NCBI RefSeq assembly: GCF_910589235.1
Contig: NC_060955.1
Location: 12,916,837-12,980,836, forward strand
Source of the DNA: Vespa crabro
Taxonomy: Eukaryota; Arthropoda; Insecta; Hymenoptera; Vespidae
Length of the DNA: 64,000 nucleotides
Direction: 5' to 3'
Shown here: in pieces, positions 55,701-64,000 of the stretch
Layout of the letters: each line of letters opens with the position of its first letter
Position numbering within the stretch: the first letter of the stretch is position 1
The notes under the pieces: model-generated
What the model was told of the DNA's origin: nothing
What the model saw: the letters and a program-made list of their open reading frames with translations, nothing else
The model's database searches: none
Program-made: the position numbers and the translations under genes

Positions 55701-56148
55701 ATCAATGCTTTTATATTCTATCGACGCAGAATATACAAAGGAACAAGAACATAAGTTTGTCACTATGTGTAAATACGAGTTTCACCATGAATATTGTAGA
55801 AAAATGAGATCGACACATGCGAATTTTGTTAAATGCTGAGATAAAATCGTGTACACATTGAAATTACTCGTACCACAGCTTCAGAAATGTTTCCAATCTA
55901 TTCGGACATTGTATTTCTGAAGATCGAACATTTATTTTATCTTGGAATCGACGTTATAACCTTGTTTCATATGTTGTATACGATTATTAGCTCATAAAGA
56001 AGTATCATCGAAATACGAAATTTGAAATCTCAATCAATATCAATGCTTTTATATTCTATCGACTCAGAATATACAAAGGAACAAGAACATAAGTTTGTCA
56101 CTATGTGTAAATACGAGATTCAACATGAATATTGTAGAAAAATGAGAT
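52767..56148 (+). repeat. 3,382-bp 10-mer HOR, haplotype 2
   Basis: Monomer starts: 52767, 53106, 53444, 53783, 54120, 54458, 54796, 55134, 55473, 55811. B has the private ccttgtatcat. F reads gtgaacacattg instead of gtgtacacattg and has gctattatattct in its tail. Last 10-mer of the window. Confidence 0.95.
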
Positions 56149-57840
56149 CGACGCATGCGAATTTCGTTAATTGCTGAGATTTAATCGTGAAAGCATTGAA
56201 CTAACTCGTACCACAGCTTGAGAATTGTTTCCAATCGATTCGGACATTGTATTTCTGAAGATCAAACATCTATTTGATATTGGAATCGACGTTTTAACCT
56301 TGTTTCTTATCGTATATACGTTTTTTCGTTCATAATGGCGTACCATCGAAATACGAAATAATGAAATCTCATTCAAATTCAATTAGTTTATATTCTGTCG
56401 ACGCAGAATAAAGATTACAACAAGAATATATCTTCCTGACTGTGTGTAAATAGAAGTTTTAACATGAAAATTGTCGAAAAATGAGATCGACACATGCGAA
56501 TTTCTTTAATTGCAGAGATGTAATCGTGAAATCATTGAACTTATTCGTACCACAGCTTGAGAAATGTTTCCAATCTATTCGGACATTGTATTTCTGAAGA
56601 TCAAACATCCATTTTATATTGGAATCGACGTTATAACCTTGTTTCATATTTTATATACGATTATTAGCTCATAAAGAATTATCATCGAAATACGAAATTT
56701 GAAATCTCAATCAATATCAATGCTATTATATTCTATCGACGCAGAATATACAATGGAACAAGATCATAAGTTTGTCACTATGTGTAAATACGAGATTCAA
56801 CATGAATATTGTAGAAAAATGAGATCGACACATGCGAATTTCGTTAATTGCTGAGATTTAATCGTGAAAGCATTGAACTAACTCGTACCACAGCTTGAGA
56901 ATTGTTTCCAATCGATTCGGACATTGTATTTCTGAAGATCAAACATCAATTTGATATTGGAATCGACGTTTTAACCTTGTTTCTTATCGTATATACGTTT
57001 TTTCGTTCATAATGGCGTACCATCGAAATACGAAATAATGAAATCTCATTCAAATTCAATCAGTTTATATTCTGTCGACGCATAATAAAGATTACAACAA
57101 GAATATATCTTCCTGACTGTGTGTAAATAGATGTTTTCACATGAAAATTGTCGAAAAATGAGATCGACAAATGCGAATTTTGTTAAATGCTGAGATAAAA
57201 TCGTGAACACATTGAAATTACTCGTACCACAGCTTCAGAAATGTTTCCAATCTATTCGGACATTGTATTTCTGAAGATCAAACATTTATTTTATCTTGGA
57301 ATTGACGTTATAACCTTGTTTCATATGTTGTATACGATTATTAGCTCATAAAGAAGTATCATCGAAATACGAAATTTGAAATCTCAATCAATATCAATGC
57401 TTTTATATTCTATCGACGCAGAATATACAAAGGAACAAGAACATAAGTTTGTCACTATGTGTAAATACGAGTTTCACCATGAATATTGTAGAAAAATGAG
57501 ATCGACACATGCGAATTTTGTTAAATGCTGAGATAAAATCGTGTACACATTGAAATTACTCGTACCACAGCTTCAGAAATGTTTCCAATCTATTCGGACA
57601 TTGTATTTCTGAAGATCGAACATTTATTTTATCTTGGAATCGACGTTATAACCTTGTTTCATATGTTGTATACGATTATTAGCTCATAAAGAAGTATCAT
57701 CGAAATACGAAATTTGAAATCTCAATCAATATCAATGCTTTTATATTCTATCGACGCAGAATATACAAAGGAACAAGAACATAAGTTTGTCACTATGTGT
57801 AAATACGAGATTCAACATGAATATTGTAGAAAAATGAGAT
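56149..57840 (+). repeat. 1,692-bp 5-mer HOR A-B-C/H-I-J
   Basis: Monomer starts: 56149, 56488, 56826, 57165, 57503. Same C/H hybrid as the 5-mers at 37207 and 38899. I carries ggaattgacg (57303), at the same unit offset as 38361. J's tail has the ordinary tcgacgcag. Private changes are cgacgcatgcg, catcaatttgat and agatgttttcac. Confidence 0.93.
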
Positions 57841-60547
57841 CGACACATGCGAATTTCGTTAATTGCTGAGATTTAATCGTGAAAGCATTGAACTAACTCG
57901 TACCACAGCTTGAGAATTGTTTCCAATCGATTCGGACATTGTATTTCTGAAGATCAAACATCTATTTGATATTGGAATCGACGTTTTAACCTTGTTTCTT
58001 ATCGTATATACGTTTTTTCGTTCATAATGGCGTACCATCGAAATACGAAATAATGAAATCTCATTCAAATTCAATTAGTTTATATTCTGTCGACGCAGAA
58101 TAAAGATTACAACAAGAATATATCTTCCTGACTGTGTGTAAATAGAAGTTTTAACATGAAAATTGTCGAAAAATGAGATCGACACATGCGAATTTCTTTA
58201 ATTGCAGAGATGTAATCGTGAAATCATTGAACTTATTCGTACCACAGCTTGAGAAATGTTTCCAATCTATTCGGACATTGTATTTCTGAAGATCAAACAT
58301 CCATTTTATATTGGAATCGACGTTATAACCTTGTTTCATATTTTATATACGATTATTAGCTCATAAAGAATTATCATCGAAATACGAAATTTGAAATCTC
58401 AATCAATATCAATGCTATTATATTCTATCGACGCAGAATATACAATGGAACAAGATCATAAGTTTGTCACTATGTGTAAATACGAGATTCAACATGAATA
58501 TTGTAGAAAAATGAGATCGACACATGCGAATTTCGTTAATTGCTGAGATTTAATCGTGAAAGCATTGAACTAACTCGTACCACAGCTTGAGAATTGTTTC
58601 CAATCGATTCGGACATTGTATTTCTGAAGATCAAACATCTATTTGATATTGGAATCGACGTTTTGACCTTGTTTCTTATCGTATATACGTTTTTTCGTTC
58701 ATAATGGCGTACCATCGAAATACGAAATAATGAAATCTCATTCAAATTCAATTAGTTTATATTCTGTCGACGCAGAATAAAGATTACAACAAGAATATAT
58801 CTTCCTGACTGTGTGTAAATAGAAGTTTTAACATGAAAATTGTCGAAAAATGAGATCGACAAATGCGAATTTTGTTAAATGCTGAGATAAAATCGTGAAC
58901 ACATTGAAATTACTCGTACCACAGCTTCAGAAATGTTTCCAATCAATTCGGACATTGTATTTCTGAAGATCAAACATTTATTTTATCTTGGAATCGACGT
59001 TATAACCTTGTTTCATATTTTATATACGATTATTAGCTCATAAAGAAGTATCATCGAAATACGAAATTTGAAATCTCAATCAATATCAATGCTTTTATAT
59101 TCTATCGACGCAGAATATACAAAGGAACAAGAACATAAGTTTGTCACTATGTGTAAATACGAGTTTCACCATGAATATTGTAGAAAAATGAGATCGACTC
59201 ATGCGAATTTCGTTAATTGCAGAGCTTCAATCGTGAAAACATTGAACTTACTCGTACCACAGCTTGAGAAATGTTTCCAACCGATTCGGACATTGTATTT
59301 CTGAAGATCAAACATCCATTTTATCTTGGAATCGACGTTATAACCTTGTTTCATATTTTATATACGATTATTAGCTCATAAAGAATTATCATCGAAATAC
59401 GAAATTTGAAATCTCAATCAATATCAATGCTATTATATTCTATCGACGCAGAATATACAATGGAACAAGATCATAAGATTGTCACTATGTGTAAATACGA
59501 GATTCAACATGAATATTGTAGAAAAATGAGATCGACACATGCGAATTTCGTTAATTGCTGAGATTTAATCGTGAAAGCATTGAACTAACTCGTACCACAG
59601 CTTGAGAATTGTTTCCAATCGATTCGGACATTGTATTTCTGAAGATCAAACATCTATTTTATCTTGGAATCGACGTTTTAACCTTGTGTCTTATCGTATA
59701 TACGTTTTTTCGTTCATAATGGCGTACCATCGAAATACGAAATAATGAAATCTCATTCAAATTCAATCAGTTTATATTCTGTCGACGCATAATAAAGATT
59801 ACAACAAGAATATATCTTCCTGACTGTGTGTAAATAGAAGTTTTCACATGAAAATTGTCGAAAAATGAGATCGACAAATGCGAATTTTGTTAAATGCTGA
59901 GATAAAATCGTGAACACATTGAAATTACTCGTACCACAGCTTCAGAAATGTTTCCAATCTGTTCGGACATTGTATTTCTGAAGATCAAACATTTATTTTA
60001 TCTTGGAATCGACGTTATAACCTTGTTTCATATGTTGTATACGATTATTAGCTCATAAAGAAGTATCATCGAAATACGAAATTTGAAATCTCAATCAATA
60101 TCAATGCTTTTATATTCTATCGACGCAGAATATACAAAGGAACAAGAACATAAGTTTGTCACTATGTGTAAATACGAGTTTCACCATGAATATTGTAGAA
60201 AAATGAGATCGACACATGCGAATTTTGTTAAATGCTGAGATAAAATCGTGTACACATTGAAATTACTCGTACCACAGCTTCAGAAATGTTTCCAATCTAT
60301 TCGGACATTGTATTTCTGAAGATCGAACATTTATTTTATCTTGGAATCGACGTTATAACCTTGTTTCATATGTTGTATACGATTATTAGCTCATAAAGAA
60401 GTATCATCGAAATACGAAATTTGAAATCTCAATCAATATCAATGCTTTTATATTCTATCGACTCAGAATATACAAAGGAACAAGAACATAAGTTTGTCAC
60501 TATGTGTAAATACGAGATTCAACATGAATATTGTAGAAAAATGAGAT
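57841..60547 (+). repeat. 2,707-bp 8-mer HOR, full-length D
   Basis: Monomer starts: 57841, 58180, 58518, 58857, 59195, 59533, 59872, 60210. Order ABCDEHIJ, but D has the complete aattcggacattg, so the unit is one base longer than the other 8-mers. E has a B-type second half (gaattatc, gctattatattct, caagatcat, gagattcaacatg), so this 8-mer may have arisen separately. Confidence 0.92.
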
Positions 60548-63254
60548 CGACACTTGCGAATTTCGTTAATTGCTGAGATTTAATCGTGAAAGCATTGAAC
60601 TAACTCGTACCACAGCTTGAGAATTGTTTCCAATCGATTCGGACATTGTATTTCTGAAGATCAAACATCTATTTAATATTGGAATCGACGTTTTAACCTT
60701 GTTTCTTATCGTATATACGTTTTTTCGTTCATAATGGCGTACCATCGAAATACGAAATAATGAAATCTCATTAAAATTCAATTAGTTTATATTCTGTCGA
60801 CGCAGAATAAAGATTACAACAAGAATATATCTTCCTGACTGTGTGTAAATAGAAGTTTTAACATGAAAATTGTCGAAAAATGAGATCGACAAATGCGAAT
60901 TTTGTTAAATGCTGAGATAAAATCGTGAACACATTGAAATTACTCGTACCAGAGTTTCAGAAATGTTTCCAATCAATTCGGACATTGTATTTCTGAAGAT
61001 CAAACATTTATTTTATCTTGGAATCGACGTTATAACCTTGTTTCATATTTTATATACGATTATTAGCTCATAAAGAAGTATCATCGAAATATGAAATTTG
61101 AAATCTCAATCAATATCAATGCTTTTATATTCTATCGACGCAGAATATACAAAGGAACAAGAACATAAGTTTGTCACTATGTGTAAATACGAGTTTCAAC
61201 ATGAATATTGTAGAAAAATGAGATCGACACATGCGAATTTCGTTAATTGCAGAGCTTCAATCGTGAAAACATTGAACTTACTCGTACCGCAGCTTGAGAA
61301 ATGTTTCCAATCGATTCGAACATTGTATTTCTGAAGATCATACATCCATTTTATCTTGGAATCGACGTTATAACCTTGTTTCATATGTTATATATGATTA
61401 TTAGCTCATAAAGAAGTATCATCGAAATACGAAATTTGAAATCTCAATCAATATGAATGCTATTATATTCTATCGACGCAGAATATACAATGGAACAAGA
61501 TCATAAGTTTGTCACTATGTGTAAATACGAGTTTCAATATGAATATTGTAGAAAAATGAGATCGACACATGCGAATTTCGTTAATTGCTGAGATTTAATC
61601 GTGAAAGCATTGAACTAACTCGTACCACACCTTGAGAATTGTTTCCAATCGATTCGGACATTGTATTTCTGAAGATCAAACATCTATTTTATCTTGGAAT
61701 CGACGTTTTAACCTTGTTTCTTATCGTATATACGTTTTTTCGTTCATAATGGCGTACCATCGAAATACGAAATAATGAAATCTCATTCAAATTCAATTAG
61801 TTTATATTCTGTCGACGCAGAATAAAGATTACAACAAGAATATATCTTCCTGACTGTGTGTAAATAGAAGTTTTAACATGAAAATTGTCGAAAAATGAGA
61901 TCGACAAATGCGAATTTTGTTAAATGCTGAGATAAAATCGTGAACACATTGAAATTACTCGTACCAGAGTTTCAGAAATGTTTCCAATCAATTCGGACAT
62001 TGTATTTCTGAAGATCAAACATTTATTTTATCTTGGAATCGACGTTATAACCTTGTTTCATATTTTATATACGATTATTAGCTCATAAAGAAGTATCATC
62101 GAAATACGAAATTTGAAATCTCAATCAATATCAATGCTTTTATATTCTATCGACGCAGAATATACAAAGGAACAAGAACATAAGTTTGTCACTATGTGTA
62201 AATACGAGTTTCAACATGAATATTGTAGAAAAATGAGATCGACACATGCGAATTTCGTTAATTGCAGAGCTTCAATCGTGAAAACATTGAACTTACTCGT
62301 ACCGCAGCTTGAGAAATGTTTCCAATCGATTCGGACATTGTATTTCTGAAGATCAAACATCTATTTTATCTTGGAATCGACGTTTTAACCTTGTGTCTTA
62401 TCGTATATACGTTTTTTCGTTCATAATGGCGTACCATCGAAATACGAAATAATGAAATCTCATTCAAATTCAATCAGTTTATATTCTGTCGACGCATAAT
62501 AAAGATTACAACAAGAATATATCTTCCTGACTGTGTGTAAATAGAAGTTTTCACATGAAAATTGTCGAAAAATGAGATCGACAAATGCGAATTTTGTTAA
62601 ATGCTGAGATAAAATCGTGAACACATTGAAATTACTCGTACCACAGCTTCAGAAATGTTTCCAATCTATTCGGACATTGTATTTCTGAAGATCAAACATT
62701 TATTTTATCTTGGAATCGACGTTATAACCTTGTTTCATATGTTGTATACGATTATTAGCTCATAAAGAAGTATCATCGAAATACGAAATTTGAAATCTCA
62801 ATCAATATCAATGCTTTTATATTCTATCGACGCAGAATATACAAAGGAACAAGAACATAAGTTTGTCACTATGTGTAAATACGAGTTTCACCATGAATAT
62901 TGTAGAAAAATGAGATCGACACATGCGAATTTTGTTAAATGCTGAGATAAAATCGTGTACACATTGAAATTACTCGTACCACAGCTTCAGAAATGTTTCC
63001 AATCTATTCGGACATTGTATTTCTGAAGATCGAACATTTATTTTATCTTGGAATCAACGTTATAACCTTGTTTCATATGTTGTATACGATTATTAGCTCA
63101 TAAAGAAGTATCATCGAAATACGAAATTTGAAATCTCAATCAATATCAATGCTTTTATATTCTATCGACTCAGAATATACAAAGGAACAAGAACATAAGT
63201 TTGTCACTATGTGTAAATACGAGATTCAACATGAATATTGTAGAAAAATGAGAT
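60548..63254 (+). repeat. Variant 2,707-bp 8-mer HOR (A-D-E-C/H-D-E/H-I-J)
   Basis: Monomer starts: 60548, 60887, 61225, 61563, 61902, 62240, 62579, 62917. Different composition from the other 8-mers. A is followed directly by full-length D with ccagagtttcag, and E carries accgcagcttgag (61225, 62240). The monomer at 61563 has an H-like first half and an A/C-like second half. The one at 62240 starts as E and becomes H after about 62350. A has ctatttaatattgg. Confidence 0.92.
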
Positions 63255-64000
63255 CGACACATGCGAATTTCGTTAATTGCTGAGATTTAATCGTGAAAGC
63301 ATTGAACTAACTCGTACCACAGCTTGAGAATTGTTTCCAATCGATTCGGACATTGTATTTCTGAAGATCAAACATCTATTTAATATTGGAATCGACGTTT
63401 TAACCTTGTTTCTTATCGTATATACGTTTTTTCGTTCATAATGGCGTACCATCGAAATACGAAATAATGAAATCTCATTCAAATTCAATTAGTTTATATT
63501 CTGTCGACGCAGAATAAAGATTACAACAAGAATATATCTTCCTGACTGTGTGTAAATAGAAGTTTTAACATGAAAATTGTCGAAAAATGAGATCGACAAA
63601 TGCGAATTTTGTTAAATGCTGAGATAAAATCGTGAACACATTGAAATTACTCGTACCAGAGTTTCAGAAATGTTTCCAATCAATTCGGACATTGTATTTC
63701 TGAAGATCAAACATTTATTTTATCTTGGAATCGACGTTATAACCTTGTTTCATATTTTATATACGATTATTAGCTCATAAAGAAGTATCATCGAAATACG
63801 AAATTTGAAATCTCAATCAATATCAATGCTTTTATATTCTATCGACGCAGAATATACAAAGGAACAAGAACATAAGTTTGTCACTATGTGTAAATACGAG
63901 TTTCAACATGAATATTGTAGAAAAATGAGATCGACACATGCGAATTTCGTTAATTGCAGAGCTTCAATCGTGAAAACATTGAACTTACTCGTACCGCAGC
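63255..64000 (+). repeat. Second copy of the variant 8-mer, cut by the window end
   Basis: Monomer starts: 63255 (A), 63594 (D), 63932 (E, only 69 bp). Shares ctatttaatattgg, ccagagtttcag and accgcagc with the unit at 60548. The variant 2,707-bp HOR is therefore itself tandem and probably continues beyond the window. Confidence 0.9.

Larger units (their letters stand above)
40591..56148 (+). repeat. Super-HOR: 10-mer + 8-mer alternation, 6,088-bp period
   Basis: Unit starts at 40591, 43973, 46679, 50061 and 52767 give lengths 3382, 2706, 3382, 2706, 3382. The distances 40591 to 46679 and 46679 to 52767 are both 6,088 bp (18 monomers). That is two full super-units plus a 10-mer. It may be a third tier of organisation or a chance succession of deletions. 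Confidence 0.75.
1..64000 (+). repeat. Satellite DNA array, ~338-bp monomer, 189 complete copies
   Basis: The whole window is a head-to-tail tandem array with no inversion and no interruption. Every monomer carries the same ordered landmarks: cgaca(c/a)atgcg at offset 0, ctcgtacca near 57, gtttccaa near 78, cggacattgtatttctgaag near 92, ggaatcgacg near 133, a second tcgacg near 250 and tgtgtaaata near 290. Sixty monomers are 339 bp, eleven are 337 bp and the rest 338 bp. That sums exactly to 63931, followed by a 69-bp partial monomer. Monomers are grouped into higher-order repeats of 5, 8, 10 or 14. There are no gaps, transposon remnants or simple-sequence tracts. Long homogeneous arrays of this kind are typical of centromeric or pericentromeric heterochromatin in eukaryotes; that location is inferred. 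The satellite family itself is not recognised. Confidence 0.98.

Noticed and set aside
1..64000. CRISPR array
   Set aside because: The repeat is 338 bp and fills the whole unit with no unique spacers. There are no cas genes, and variation is by point mutation between monomer classes.
1..64000. Tandem gene family, rDNA, tRNA or 5S gene cluster
   Set aside because: No conserved coding frame through the monomer, no polymerase III box A or B motifs, and no rRNA-like segments were seen.
1..64000. Assignment to a named satellite family or species
   Set aside because: I do not recognise the monomer, and monomer length and AT content alone are not diagnostic. A search of the monomer against satellite and genome databases would decide it.
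1..64000. Transposable elements, long terminal repeats or terminal inverted repeats
   Set aside because: No target-site duplications, polymerase or transposase frames, or departures from the monomer ladder were found anywhere.

Overview
The window is one uninterrupted block of tandemly repeated satellite DNA. No gene, RNA gene, transposon or unique-sequence island could be supported. The basic unit is about 338 bp and always runs head-to-tail in the same orientation. Cutting each unit just before the conserved motif cgaca(c/a)atgcg gives 189 complete monomers (1-63931) plus a 69-bp partial one (63932-64000). Monomers are 338 bp, except one family of 339 bp (60 copies) and 11 copies of 337 bp. 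These counts reproduce the array length exactly (189x338 + 60 - 11 = 63931).

The monomers form a higher-order repeat (HOR). I name the ten positions of the main HOR A to J. The reference copy is 13870-17251 (3,382 bp, ABCDEFGHIJ). Different positions differ substantially: A and E show about 50 differences in 338 bp, roughly 85% identity. Successive copies of the whole HOR are nearly identical: about six differences between 13870-17251 and 17252-20633, roughly 99.8%. All identity values are counts by eye.

Layout: 1-13869 is an irregular, older-looking block of mixed trimers, 4-mers and 6-mers. 13870-24015 holds three 10-mers. 24016-25707 is a 5-mer and 25708-30442 a 14-mer. 30443-37206 holds two 10-mers and 37207-40590 two 5-mers. 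40591-56148 alternates 10-8-10-8-10 and so has a 6,088-bp super-period. 56149-57840 is a 5-mer and 57841-60547 an 8-mer. From 60548 a differently composed 2,707-bp HOR begins, and its second copy starts at 63255. Unit sizes differ by whole monomers, as expected from unequal exchange in register.

The organism is eukaryotic, and the locus is most plausibly centromeric or pericentromeric heterochromatin; that is inference. The array is AT-rich (about 30.5% GC in monomer 678-1015) but CpG-rich (observed/expected about 1.66 in the same monomer). This argues against a CpG-depleted vertebrate-type genome and fits an invertebrate, perhaps an insect. I do not recognise the satellite family and make no species call. 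What is notable here is the evolutionary record in the array: nested HOR levels, linked diagnostic variants, long-distance shared private variants and intramonomer crossovers. There is no protein-coding system.
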